Part shown: positions 35,668 to 47,541 of the stretch, piece after piece
How positions within the stretch are numbered: the stretch's first letter is position 1
Layout: each line of letters opens with the position of its first letter
Assembly: GCA_963556195.1 (NCBI GenBank)
Contig: OY744523.1
Location: forward strand, 80,164,497-80,228,496
Length of the DNA stretch: 64,000 bases
Direction of reading: 5' to 3'
Origin: Sepiola atlantica
Lineage: Eukaryota > Mollusca > Cephalopoda > Sepiida > Sepiolidae
Made by a program: the position numbers and the translations under genes
The notes under the pieces: generated by a model
The model's input: only the letters and a program-made list of their open reading frames with translations
The model's database searches: none
What the model was told of the DNA's origin: nothing

Positions 35668-38600
35668 CTTAGAGACTGGAGTAAGTAGGCAATTCTCTCA
35701 GCATAAAAACTTGCCATAAACAATAACAAATATTTATTGGAACACGGCTGTAACAATAATAAAAATGAAAAGTTATATTGCTCCCCTTATTGGGGGGAAA
35801 AGACAAGTTGAGAAATGCTAAGTCATCGTTATGGGAACTTTGAAATTTACTTTGTGCTTTGTGGTTGAATTGGAAAAAAATTCTTAATCATTTTTATTCC
35901 TGTCTGGATTGGTGACCGAGTCAGTTCTTTTATTTGTTAACAGGTAAGTTGACAGATATGACTGTTGCACTCCATAACCTTGTCAATTCAGGATTGAAAT
36001 TTATCGCTTTGATATTATCCTTAGATTTTCCAGCCTTAAAATCAAGTGTGACAGGTACACTATCATGACCTTTTTAAGTTCCCAACACACGTTTCGTCCT
36101 AATTTAAATTGTTCTTAATAATCAATTCGTAATAATCGACCCTAAAATGATTTTTTGATAGATAGTTTAAGTCAAATGTTTTTCTTCAGTTGTCATTCAA
36201 ACACAAGAAATATAACCTTTAAAATTCAGATTATGGACATGACTTTTTAAATCTTAAAAAATAAAATCATTTGTTTCAAGCAAAAATAAGATTTGTCGCC
36301 CCCAATGCGTGTAGACCCAATTTATTTTAATTAATTAAATTTTATTAATCAATTAATATTGTCCTAGTAAAATACTTGATTGTGTCACATAGGTTCGTTT
36401 TCATTGCTTTTACTCATTCAATTCAAACTTATACTATACAAAATCTTCATTCTCATTACGTACTTGACTTGAAGTTACTTGTATTTGTTAACTATTTATA
36501 GCATTGTATATAGCAGCACATCTGCATACTTGCAAGCCACAAATAATGTGAGAAATTCCCTCTTGTCTGGTCAATCAACTGTTGGTTTTCAAAAACATAA
36601 CCCAGACCAGAATTTTTCATTTTAATGGACAGTATAACTAATATAAATCCATGTTTTAATGTCAAGTCTATTTTGAAGATACAATCTAGTGTTTTTTCTT
36701 TTTTTGTTTAATGTGTGCTGATCTAGCATTGTTAAATAAAAATTCCAATCTTCAGATCTTTCTGAACAGATGAACATTTTAGCTATTTCAATCAAGTTTA
36801 CTGTTCAGAAATAATTTTCTTTTTCTTCCAGACTTCCTCAAATAACTTAATGTTGAATTTTCTTGTATTTCCATATCAGTATCAGGGGTTCCCGTAAGAG
36901 TATTTGTTCACGTAAGTTCTCTGCGTAAGTTCCTCTTTCTGATTTCATTATTCTCTTGGTCTTTTATACTTTCATCCGTAACCAAATTATCTCTAGAAAT
37001 CAGTGGTATCATTACATTGTGTCCGAAGATATTATGTAAAGATGTTTTTGTTTTTTTTCTAAATAGCTTTAATTTGCACATATCCAGGAAACTAAAATTT
37101 TACTACGTCATTCAAGATTGCATTTTTGAGTTGGTATAAATTTTGAGTATCTCTGTATTTTCCAGAGTTATTTAAGGTTTACTGAAATTAACTGTCTGAA
37201 GTTATTATGCAAATTTACTTTGTCAACTCCAAAAATTGAATAAAAGCTATTTTAAACTTAAGGGTGACAGAACGACAAAAATGCTATTTAAACCGTGATA
37301 GAACGAGAATTCTATTTTAAACTTCTAAAAATTCAATAGTTGACACTATTGAGATTCAGTACATCAACTTTACATGGTGATTCTGTTGTCGTCTACTTCT
37401 ATCACCGGACAGAATTCACCCTTTATCTCACTGATCTGGAACATCTAAAGTGATTCATGATTCATCAGTGAAATTTTTTTTTTATTATTATTTTCTGAAC
37501 CCATGTTAGCTGCACTTATAGGAGGTTGTTGTGAGGATTTCACTAAAACCATTATTCAAAGGATTCTGCGCCTTTTCTCGCGCTTTACTCCTTCAATCCC
37601 AGCATGATCAAATACCTGACTACGACTACTACTCTTTAGCCATATGTTTCAACTGATGTTTCAACTGATGTTGATGACGTGATGACAAATTATTAAACCC
37701 CTTTTCAGAATTTCTATTTTCTTATGTTTTCATTTCTTTTATTGTTCGATGTTCTTGACAAAGCTACTTTGACATGAATAATGTAGTCATGGTACAAGCC
37801 TGGTGATTGTTTTGCTTTTTTAACACTATTGAATCTATATCTTCATACAATACTATTAGAATCTGAAAACAAAGTTTTAAAACCATAAAAATATAATTCA
37901 GAATTTGCATAATTTTGCTAACTTTAGTAAATTCTAAAAAAGATAAAAGTTTATACCAACAAATCAAAAGACAATCATTAAAGTTTAACGAAAAAATGTT
38001 TCGAATAACGTTACACAATGCTGTAAAATGTCCTGTATTTTTTACTGTAACAGAATATCTTATTTTAATGGATATTTTCACACGAAAGTTGAATCTTTTC
38101 TCTTTTTTTTTTATATAATATGAAAGTTTGTATACACTATATATATCTATGCAATATATATCTATACATCTATATATAAGCTTTAGATTTTTTAGAGAAC
38201 GTTTAAAATTTATTTCTTTTAGCAAAGAAAAATCTGCTGCATTGTTATTAGATTACAAATCTGAGTTGTTTTACATAAAACTTAATAAGTTTTTATAACT
38301 CGCAGAGGGTGCAAAATGTAGTTTATATAAGTTTGGACTTTTGTGTTAAAGTAATGTACAAATGTACAGATGTATACTTAAAACTGTTCAAAAGGTGAAA
38401 GCTATGAAAAGCCTGCAGATATTGTGGCAAACAACTAATTTTGTAGCACATGTAAATTGTCAATCAAGACAGACTTTGCTAGGGAGTGCCTCACTAATCC
38501 TCTGAATACTCTTCATTTCCTCAACTAATGTGGGATACTCTGCTCTTTCAGGAAAACTTGATGTCAAGCCTCTTAATCAAATCCACTTTCATCACACCAC

Positions 38601-39460
38601 CAATGCTACCTAGAAAATTTATGAGATAGAATCCTAACCCTAACTTAGATTTAGTATTAACTATTTTTATAGTCGCATCATGTTTGTTGAATCTGATTAC
38701 AGGAATGACTATCCCAGGATTGTACGAATTTAAAGCTAGAATAAATATAAAACATCAGTTGGCGGAAGGGATGGGCAGTCGATTTACCTGATGAATCATT
38801 TTGTTTGGAAAGTTGGAAAACAGACTTTCCTGGTTTAGGGTCAGGGTTAGTTATTGAAATTTCTTTATCTGCAATAACAAGATCTGCTTTCAAGGGATAA
38901 ATGACAAACCTTTAATTAAACTTATATGTGTTGTTGAAACTATGAAGCCCGTAGCATGTAGTGTGCTCTTGCCATGTGATGACATTGTCTGCTGAAAGAA
39001 TCCTAGAAAGTATTTTTTAATGAAATTAAAATCGTTTTTATTGGAGATTACTTATAGCATGCCTCATCATGGCTTAGAAACCAGGTCAATTTAACCCATC
39101 TATCAATTGACCTTTATCAAGCTCTAGGCTTAGACCAAATATTATGGTGCAATTAGTTTGACTGCGTTTACAATTGGCCAATACTTATTGTATTTTTACA
39201 TCTTGCTTGACCAAGTAATCAATGAATAGGCAGAGATAAGCCAGTAACAATCTCTTAGGAACTATAATCTAATCAATATCTTTGTGATATGAGTCATTAG
39301 ATTTAGTAGATTGTATCTGTACTAAAATGTTGCTGCTTCATCTTCTCGACTTTCCAGCTCTCAGACTATTTGGCATGGCATATTTTACTGAAGCTCGAGT
39401 TTGAATTCAGTAAAAAAAAACAACAAAAAAAACTATCCTATTTTTCTATTAGTTTTGGTG

Positions 39461-39721
39461 TTAGCCATTTTTGTATGTACATTTCTTTAGCCTAATCCCT
39501 AGATGTTTCATTTTCTCCTGCAACTCTCTCAAAGGATGTGCCTCCTCTTCTATTTCCAACCACTTCATAAAATCTCCTCCCTCCAAATTAGTCATCCACT
39601 TAAGATGGCCACATGCTTCTGCTTGCATCAGTCCTACACAATTGATGCTTCGCCTTTTCACTTTTAAAGCCCACAAATCATCTTTTCTGGATTCACATAT
39701 TTCCAAATAGTTTCTTGCCAA
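39461..39721 (-). other. Unrecognised open stretch, charged
   Basis: 86 codons, rich in Lys/Glu, with VGLMQAEACGHLKWMT and HPLRELQEKMKHLGIRLKK. Upstream in another frame is GGNICKDPKEVGRRVNRLHW, as if a longer coding sequence had been frameshifted. Could be an old mobile-element or host pseudogene. No family recognised. Confidence 0.3.
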
Positions 39722-42363
39722 TGAAGCCTGTTTACTCTTCTTCCCACTTCCTTTGGATCTTTACAAATGTTTCCACCAGATAATTGTTTGAGGTGTCGCT
39801 TAATGATCTTGCCATTGTCAGTATTTTCAATTTACAACTTAACTCAAAGTCTAGATTCGATTGTCTATTTTAAATGGAGTTTCTCTGACAATTGGTATAT
39901 ATATTTGCAGGTAAGTTCTGTTGCTGTTTTGTGAGTAGGCAATATTAATGATACCAGCGCAAATATTTTCATATTCTATCAACTTTTCTAATAACAGATT
40001 GACAGTTACATAGACCATCAGTGTTGTCCATTTGACAGACCACCCATAAATAGCTAGTGGTACCATCTACTCTATATATCATTGTAAAAACAGACAAAAC
40101 GGTATTTAATTATTTTTTTAACAATTCACATAGTCTAGAAAGTAGTTTTCAAATTATTAAATTTCTATTAACAATTTGTCTCATGAAGCATCTAAATTAA
40201 TATGGAGATTGTGGTTTTTAATTTGATTTCATCCAAAAAAGTATTTGGAAAAATAACTTAATATTTACAATGAGTGTTCATTGGTCAAAATTCAGAACCA
40301 GAGCTATCATTTCAGTTTCGTATTTGAAACTGAGTACATTTTGGGTTATCCCACGAGGATCTTCCTGCTCATAACACCAGTTTCTTTAGATCATTTAATA
40401 TTGATTAAGACTTAATCATGGGAAACTTGAGGGGAAAATAAAAAAAATAAGGACTTTCCATTTTATATGTTATGCTTAACATTTTACTAATGGTATCAAA
40501 TTGTAGGGTTAGATTGAGTTCATGTTCAATTCTTACTGCCAGATTATTGTTATTATTATTCATTTTTTAGTCAATTATATAGATGCATGTTAAAATATTT
40601 TCATCTTCAAAACATTATTTTAATTTGAAATATGTTCAGAAACAGAATCTGCTATTATTTTCAGATATGTTTGCTGGTAAGTTTTAAAAGTACTAAACTG
40701 AATGTTTTTCCAGATTTAGATTCTGAAGGAGATTCTGTTAATAGAGTATTTTATCAATTAAATTTAAGAAACAATTCAGGCTTGTTTGGTTTCAGTTTGC
40801 TTTTCTGTTCATAATTTTCTTTAGAATCATTTTTGTTTAACATCAACTTTATATAATGTATTTACGACATCCTGCTTTTTAATCTAAATAAAATTGATGC
40901 ATCATCACTTATATTCCATTTAAACTTGAAATTACTCCTAATATTAACTGTTCTGAATGTTTTAGAAAAAACTTCTCATAAAAACTAAAACACAAATAAA
41001 CTAGTGTGTGGTGCTGATACATAACCAACTGATAGGATGAAAACGGTCACTGATATTGAATTGCAAACTAAAAGCGTTGAAGACTAATTTTTGAGAATTC
41101 CTAATGATTCCTGGCTTTTTATCATGTACATTTCTGCCATATTTCGAAAGATGGGCATATCTGTGGATATTTTTGTTTGTACTGAACTGTTAAATGGTGT
41201 GTTATCCTTCATAAGAATTTTAAAATTCAACCTGATTCTTATTGAAAAACTGTTGACACTTTTTTTTTACCAGCTGTTAATAAACAATTGTTCTTGTTAA
41301 ATTTTAAATCCATTTTCTTTGTCTTTTCCACCTTGAATTTTCAATGATTTAACTGTTACTTTCAACCAAACACAACTTGTGAATATTTGTATGAGACTTT
41401 GGTTCTGTTTTTGTTCTATACTAAGGTGGCAGGGAGTAGCAGCAGCAGCATTCCTATGGCTTGCACAGAGAATGGATGAGAGATCAACAAATATGTGCAA
41501 GCATCTGACTAATTGCTAAATGGATGAATTTACTTAAATTAGATTACAAATTAACTTTACGTAAAATTCATTTTTCAGCTCGTCACCTTTCTCTTTTTTG
41601 AAACACCAGATTGAAGATCTTGGATGCTATCTTAATTTTGTTCATTGGTGTCTAACTCATTTCAAAGACATTTCAGAGTATACAATATTAGGACACTACT
41701 ATAGTATCCATAAATTATTCAATATTTTGACGTATCAAAATAATGTTTTCTTTTAGTTTTTTTTTTCTTTTCATAATGATTAATCTAAAAGGTAACCTAA
41801 AATATCTTGCAAAAAATAGTGGCAATAATTAAGTATTGAATTAGGTCATTTTAAGATTGAAGTGAAACTTACTTGTTATCTTGAGCTAGCAAAACATAGC
41901 CCACTCTCCAAGCAGTTTTTTATCAAAATTTGATGTAATTTTAGAAACATGTATTAAGACCCTCTTTTACCATTTTCATTTCTGTTTGTAAATGTAAGAA
42001 TTGTTAGTTTGCTAGTACGGTACCGACACGTGTTTAGCTTAACACCATGTTTATTCAAGAAGAGACAACCTACAAAACAAAGGACAACCAAGATACCAAG
42101 TTAGATAACTACAAACATTACTCATGTCTTCTTGTGAAGACTATAGTTTTATTAAACACAAAAGGAAAACGGGTTATTAATGCAAAAAGTCTATTAGAAT
42201 TTCAGAAAAAGCTTCCACCTTTATCAGGCAATCTGCGACCTATTCTCTTATGTTTTTTTTTTATATATGTAGGAGCTATTGTATTTATCTTGCCTTATCT
42301 TTCCATGACTAAAAATGATAAAACCATAACCATGTGAAGATTGATCCATCTAATTTAACGTAG

Positions 42364-42600
42364 GTGGCATTTGGATAGCAAACAATATTGAGATCTGAAG
42401 GCGAAAGCAAGTGGCATTTGGATAGCAAACAATATTGAGATCTGAAGGCGAAAGCAAGTGGCATTTGGATAGCAAACAATATTGAGATCTGAAGGCGAAA
42501 GCAAGTGGCATTTGGATAGCAAACAATATTGAGATCTGAAGGCGAAAGCAAGTGGCGTCTGGATAGCAAACAATATTGAGATCTGAAGGCGAAAGCAAGT
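42364..42600. repeat. Tandem repeat, five 47-bp units
   Basis: Unit GTGGCATTTGGATAGCAAAC, AATATTGAGATCTGAAGGCG, AAAGCAA. The first four units are essentially identical; the fifth has GTGGCGTCTGG. 47 is not a multiple of three, and no stop occurs in any frame of the - strand. Three overlapping - strand open frames (to 42569, 42685 and 42771) therefore each cycle through the same three peptides (such as LLSPSDLNIVCYPNATCF). These are repeat artefacts, not evidence of a gene. Confidence 0.95.
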
Positions 42601-42922
42601 GGAAGCGATAATCAAGAACACAAAGAAATCCAACTCTCGGTATGTTCGCTGTTTTTGGTGCCGGATTCTTATTATTCTTTTCCAATTAAAGTGGTGGTGT
42701 GAGCCCTCAGACAAATAGAGCGGCAGCCCAAAACAAATGGCAAAACTTGGAAACCACAAAAGAATGCTCATGTCATGTTACCGACGACAATCCAAATACA
42801 CGAACGACGTCAGCTGTTTGACGTCCAAAAACGATCTCTTTCGAACAAAAAATGTCATTCATATTATTGCCAAAAACACCGATTTTTGCATAATCATGCA
42901 ATCTTCAACAGTCGCCTTGAAG
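42601..42922. other. Non-coding, between tandem repeat and element B
   Basis: No gene recognised. It may belong to the 3' non-coding end or LTR of element B. I could not define a second matching LTR. Confidence 0.4.
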
Positions 42923-43173
42923 TCACACAGTTCCAGGTTCGCTCCCGCACATAGCCACTGTTTCTTTGCAGCGAGCACATGCTCTGCCGTCACCACACTC
43001 CTCCCTGATCTCATAATTACACAAAGGCGGTGTTGTTTTGGAGGTGTGGGTTTCAGCCTTGAGTAAATCGTCCAACTCTGACTTTGTTTCGTCGTCACAT
43101 ATCATACTCTCTGAAGATGTCCTGTCAGAATCTTCCTCCAAGGAGATGACACTGTAGCGGATGCACAGGTCCT

Positions 43174-44050
43174 TCACATGTCATGGATTCCGTCCACCAG
43201 GATGGACTGTGGACTGATTATTTCTATTACCAGAACTCTGCTAAATTTCATGGTGCACTGATTCTCCGGCGCCTTCACCCATACGCAGTCTCCAAGCTGG
43301 TAAGAGCTGTGTTCAGGACCTGATGATCGTGGCATAACATCAACCCCCTTTACCCGAACTTGATAATGGTAGATCGCATCGGATGGTGCGGTCAAATGCG
43401 AGTCATCGTTTCTTGGTCACGTGCACAGCCTCTTGAATGGAACAGCGCATATGGGGCACAATCCATTTTACGGTACAGTAGCATCGCTCTGATTTGCCAT
43501 TCCCTGCCAGGGTATACACTCAACAAAATCTCAGGATTATGCCCCACTCATTTGCAAACGTCCTGAATTCTCTGCTGCAGAAGGCTGTGTCGTTATCTGT
43601 GAATAGCTTCCGTGGTAGGCCACGCTACCAAAAGACCGCTTCCAGATGATGAATCACGCTTGCCGAGTCCTGCCGTGCCAACTGCCTCCGCACGGAAAAT
43701 TGCAAAGGGCCACAATTTGTGATCGTAAGGAAATGATTAGCACCATCATGTGTAATGTCCATCCCTAACCTCTGCCAGTTGCTACTAACCTCCAGTTTTT
43801 CCTTCTCCCAGTGGATCTATCTAAACTGCTGCTTATGCTCTCACTGGCGAAATAAGTGGTGCATCGCACTCCTGGATGTCCACTGCTTTTGTGAATTGCC
43901 ATGATTCAGGCCGCGTCCAGCTCAGCTACGTGTATAGCACTGATCAGGAGCTCGGGTCCACTTTCCTTCTTCATTGCGGCGAACAATCGCTGTGGCACGC
44001 ACGTCAATTAGTCGCCCATATTTTGAATTGATGTAACCAACATGCCGTCC
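43174..44050 (-). pseudogene. Element B: integrase
   Basis: Read from 44050 down. It begins with a zinc-binding remnant (HKSSGHPGVRC), then MDITHDGANHFLTI (first Asp), LFTDNDTAFCSREF (second Asp) and GNGKSERC (Glu). These are the D-D-E residues of a retroviral-type integrase fold. The C-terminal part has YQLGDCVWVKAPENQCTMKF and SILVDGIHDM, parallel to element A. Several stops interrupt it. The frame continues past 43174 into a unique acidic tail down to 42923 (EEDSDRTSSES). Confidence 0.8.
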
Positions 44051-44058
44051 ATCGAGAA

Positions 44059-44322
44059 CTAGTACTCCTTTACAAGCTCCTTGAGTGTGCTCAACTGTCT
44101 TTTAATGAGCATCTCACTGGCTGCCTTGGTGTGAACTCGCGCTTTCCTGGTGAGAGTGTCCAATACCCAGTTGTATACACGTGCAGAGTCCGTCTTTATG
44201 TGCAGTAGCTTGCCCTGCCACTGGAGAGTCAAGTTGATGCTCTTCAACACGCTGTCCAGTTCAGCAAAATTAATATGCTGGGCATTGTTCTCAGGTCGCA
44301 GCAAGCAAGCGTCCTCCAACAC
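44059..44322 (-). pseudogene. Element B: RNase H
   Basis: Open for 87 codons: MLEDACLLRPENNAQHINFA, ELDSVLKSINLTLQWQGK, LLHIKTDSARVYNWVLD and LTRKARVHTKAASEMLIKRQ. The acidic residues in FAELD and KTDS are the expected catalytic positions. It aligns without gaps to the RNase H of element A. Confidence 0.87.
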
Positions 44323-44619
44323 TGTTCCATACCTTTCTTATTGGAAACCCACCTCAATTGCTAGTGACCCATACATACAGTTCCTGGCTGTCCACACACC
44401 AATCCCCATGAGCATCCATGGTCTCGCACATCATAACCCCTGTCATTCTAGCTCTTCGTGATCGAAATAGCTCTCATTTTGATTACTCTGCATGCCACGC
44501 ACACCGGGAGGTGCCCAACTAGCCTTCAACACAAGGAGACTACTGTTTGTCGCATGATGACGTCTACATCTTTTGGGACCTTGTTTCCAGCGCAGAGCGC
44601 CGCGCTCCCTCCAAACCAT

Positions 44620-45365
44620 CATTCCAGCACGCTTGAGCCGCCCCCCCAATCGTTCCAGTTTCTTACATTCCAGCTAAAACTGAGCCAAATATTCCCTAAC
44701 ATGAAACGCAGATGTGACATCTTAGTCGACAAGAATATGTAAGCCGATGTTTCGTGGTCCATAGCTTCCTCTTGCAATAGCACCTTGCTTGTGATGGCGT
44801 TCATGACGGGGGGGGGCAACGTTGAGTCCAAACCCCAAACGTTTCAGACAGAACCTCTTTCTGTCGATTTTCTTGTGGACTCGTACTTGGAAGTACACTC
44901 TGCCATGATCCAGCAGAGATGTGCAAGCTCCTTTTTGGCACATAAATCTGCATTCGCCGTCAACGTGGTTACGTTTGCTGGGCGCACCTTTACCTTATTT
45001 TGCTGCATCACGGCCATCAAAGGAATCAACCACTTGGGGGGTCCTAGCCTTTCTTCAGGTATGACACAAGCAAACCCTTGTTCATCCATGTGGTTGAATT
45101 TCTGCAGCCACCCAATATTCGGACAGTCCTTCAGGTGCGTTGTCATCCGACCACTTCGATGCCGCAATCCACGCTTGTTTCTGATGTTCAAAGGTAGAGG
45201 TAAAGTCAGGTTCACTGATGGAGATGGCCATACACATGGCGACTTTCCCGTTGGGGATCCAAACCGAACCGCTCCCGTCAGCCCAACAATGATGTCTCCC
45301 AATGCCTTTATCACATCGATCCTCAACAACAGATAAAACCCCAGTGGCTTACCATGCACCACCAT
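44620..45365 (-). pseudogene. Element B: protease-RT linker and reverse transcriptase
   Basis: From 45365 the linker reads GFYLLLRIDVIKALGDIIVG, matching LLLRYGSIKALDGVLM of element A. Next come GFACVIPEERLGPPKWLIPL and MAVMQQNKVKVRP, the start of RT. After a shift, RVYFQVRVHKKIDRKRF and RLGFGLNVAPP follow. The palm box is broken: after ETSAYI the reading is FLSTKM instead of a D-D pair. One or more stops and shifts occur. Inactive. Confidence 0.78.
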
Positions 45366-45469
45366 CGATCCTGACAGGAGTATTTTCTGGCTGTGGAAAT
45401 GGTGACCACTCCACTATTGCAGTATGCACGGGACATACTTTCAATAGTCATGATGTCCACCCTTGATGT

Positions 45470-46370
45470 TGTTATAATATGGAAAGCGTATGGTGACAAG
45501 CAGATAATAATAGACAACTCAGGATTAAAATTGGAACTCAAAGCTTTATTTTTTAAACAAATGGGAAGGAATTTTCCGTGAATAGTATCAGAGAGATCAA
45601 ATTGTTTATATCAGTATTTCATCTTAATAATGACAGCGGTAGTAGCAGTAAGAGTAGTTACCGTTGTTGAAAGTTTAACGATAGTAAGACGACGCGGCCG
45701 TAGCAGTAGTACAAATAGTTGTTTGACGTTGGTGAGAATGGCACGGCCGTAGCAGTAGTACAAATAGTTAACGTTGTTCAATGCTGGTGTTGAAGGACAG
45801 CGCGGCCGTAGCAGTAGTACGAATAGTTTCTGTTGATTTGATTGCAGTAGCAGATGATATGTTGTCGCTGAAGAACTGAACTGCTATTTATTGTAATCCG
45901 TGTTGAAATGTTCTTGATTGGTATTCGTTTTGTTGTTGCTGGAGAAGAACCGAGCGTCACTGTTAAGTTTCTTGGATGATCCGAGATTTGTTTCTTCTCC
46001 CCCCCCCCTTCCTATATCTCTCCTTCCTGTCTCCTCACTCCTCCTCTAAAAAGAAAAACCCCCCTTGTTCACTGGGCCCAGCTGTTTTTATGTGAAAGCG
46101 GCGGACGTAGTAGCGAGCTGTTGGCTCCCAGGAGAGAAGACCAATAATGGCCGCTGACTCCAGAAAACTTTGTTTGGAATGCTACTTTTTGCCACAGTGG
46201 CCACAGCACATGAACAACCCACACGTAACTTCGTGGTAGCAAGCGTGATCATGTGCTCTAACCCTTGTGCCACCATAGCGATTACAGAACAAGTCCTAAT
46301 GCAGCCGATTCCACTTTTAAGCGGTCGGGAATCATGTAAACAAGGCCGACTTGGTAACACATGCCAGACA
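45470..46370 (-). repeat. Probable solo LTR inside element B
   Basis: A 901-bp block that begins TGTCTGGCATG and ends ATTATAACA on the - strand (TG...CA form). It separates the protease motif from the protease-RT linker of element B. Near its end, on the - strand, lies AATAAAGCTTTGAG, a possible polyadenylation signal. It carries imperfect repeats of CGGCCGTAGCAGTAGTAC (cores near 45695, 45744, 45803). A clean target duplication is not evident, so the boundaries are approximate. Open frames read inside it are artefacts. Confidence 0.6.
45630..45835. repeat. Imperfect tandem repeat within the solo LTR
   Basis: Three clear copies of CGGCCGTAGCAGTAGTAC(A/G)AATAGTT spaced 49 and 59 bp apart, with a weaker fourth before them. 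CpG-rich cores. Confidence 0.8.
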
Positions 46371-46451
46371 GTATGACGGCGTCTTCAGATCAAAATGAGA
46401 TCTAAATCATAACAATGTCTTCCAGGATCGCCATCGATTTGTGTCTTACTA

Positions 46452-46469
46452 GCAGCCCGTGTCAATTAG
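46452..46469 (-). pseudogene. Element B: aspartic protease active-site motif
   Basis: On the - strand VLIDTGC is readable, with the D-T-G triad that element A has lost. It is immediately followed by two stop codons. Confidence 0.65.
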
Positions 46470-46485
46470 CACTGAACGCATATTG

Positions 46486-46743
46486 TTAAGATGACCGATA
46501 ATCTCCGGGAGCGTCACATAACCATCTCGGTGAGGGAAAGGCTGGCGCTGATGCCTCGTCCCCTGGTTCATTTCTCGAACAGTTCTGGACCCAGTGTCTA
46601 ACCTTGTCGCATTGATAGCAATGTATCTCCCGTCTTCGGCAATTTCTCACTATGTGACCTTTGGCATCGCACCTGTAGAAGGTTACACCAGTGCTAGGGC
46701 TGCTCTTGATAGTAACTGTGGCATTACCACAGAGTGGATGCAC
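46486..46743 (-). pseudogene. Element B: gag zinc knuckles
   Basis: Two retroviral-type knuckles. FYRCDAKGHIVRNC has lost its first cysteine; CYQCDKVRHWVQNC is an intact CCHC. Such knuckles in gag bind the element's RNA. The frame is open for 85 codons and lies between the capsid part and the protease motif, as expected. Confidence 0.8.
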
Positions 46744-46944
46744 ATATTGACTTTAGTCTTAAGTTGTTATCAGCACTCTATCTATCAGGTGCCCCATAGT
46801 ATCAATTTTTGGCACCTGTTGGAGTTCAATGGCATCAGGGAACACCATGATAAACACCAGTTTGGCAAGCTTTTCCAGCTCAAACCCGGCCATTCAGACC
46901 AATTGCCTGATGTTGTTCGTGTAAACGTCTGCCTGCTCGCTAGC

Positions 46945-47203
46945 TCATCTGCCCACAGTCAACTTCCTGTAGGCTGTGAACACACCATTCGTGAACCCCT
47001 CTTTTAACTGGGCCTCTATTTGCTGTAGGTCCAATTGTTCACTCATGCTCATTACCAAGTAGAGGGCCAATGCATCCCCCTCCAGATACAATGGGAACAG
47101 GCTCGCCACAAAATCTACCTTCTGAAGTCTTGCCACCTGTCTTAATTTCTTCAGCCACACCACCACGTCTCCCTTGCCAGTAAACGGCTTTACCATATTG
47201 TTG
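46945..47203 (-). pseudogene. Element B: capsid-like gag
   Basis: From the methionine at 47203: VKPFTGKGDVVVWLKKLRQV, ASLFPLYLEGDALALYLVM and EAQLKEGFTNGVFTAYRKLT. This is the helical retrotransposon gag pattern of a short acidic region and then FPLYL-GDAL-. The preceding reading up to 47334 is probably not part of it. This domain has no counterpart in element A. Confidence 0.75.
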
Positions 47204-47541
47204 GTTATGCGTACCTTCCCACAAAGGGCTCCAAGGCGGGTGGGAAGCAAGAGGTGATGAAAATTAAAACAAAAAACACATGGATCCTTTTCCCCCAAAA
47301 CCCTAAAAAGATACCACTCCGATGTGTAGAACATCTCAAGCTAAGAGGACGAAAAAATATACAACCCTCCAAAAAACAGCTTTCCCACAAATTACCCAAG
47401 ATTTCTAATAATAGAAATACAAGAAAGAAAAAAAAAAATGAGCGAATTATCGCCATTTTTAATTGAAAAAGTACTCACGAGTAAGAGCAACTCAAAGGCT
47501 ATTAAAAAACTTAGAAATGGAAATCTTCTTGTTGAAGTAAA

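Larger units (their letters stand above)
30991..42363. other. Long AT-rich non-coding stretch
   Basis: No gene recognised in over 11 kb. Noted pieces: a duplicated segment (31640-31735 and 32098-32186), a hairpin at 31918-31991, a CT-rich tract at 34940-34985, a run of G at about 35231-35244, and telomere-like strings at 38633-38644. Two - strand open stretches at 35298-35667 and 39461-39721 are listed separately. Open frames at 37764-38225 (-) and 42047-42337 (+) lack any recognisable motif. Confidence 0.5.
42923..47203 (-). mobile_element. LTR retroelement B, degraded gag-pol, relative of element A
   Basis: On the - strand from right to left: capsid-like gag, two zinc knuckles, protease motif, (insertion), protease-RT linker, RT, RNase H, integrase and a C-terminal tail. 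The order and many motifs match element A. It is cut on the gag side by the LINE starting near 47.2-47.3 kb, with no 5' LTR seen. A 0.9-kb block at 45470-46370 interrupts pol. All enzyme domains carry stops or shifts. Confidence 0.85.

Noticed and set aside
37764..38225. 153-codon - strand open frame, one of the longest in the empty region
   Set aside because: Lys/Ile/Leu-rich low-complexity translation of AT-rich DNA; no motifs, no splice signals.
42309..42771. Three overlapping - strand open frames as a gene
   Set aside because: They are the same 47-bp repeat read in three frames.
46088..46360. 90-codon - strand open frame
   Set aside because: Falls wholly inside the probable solo LTR and resembles nothing.
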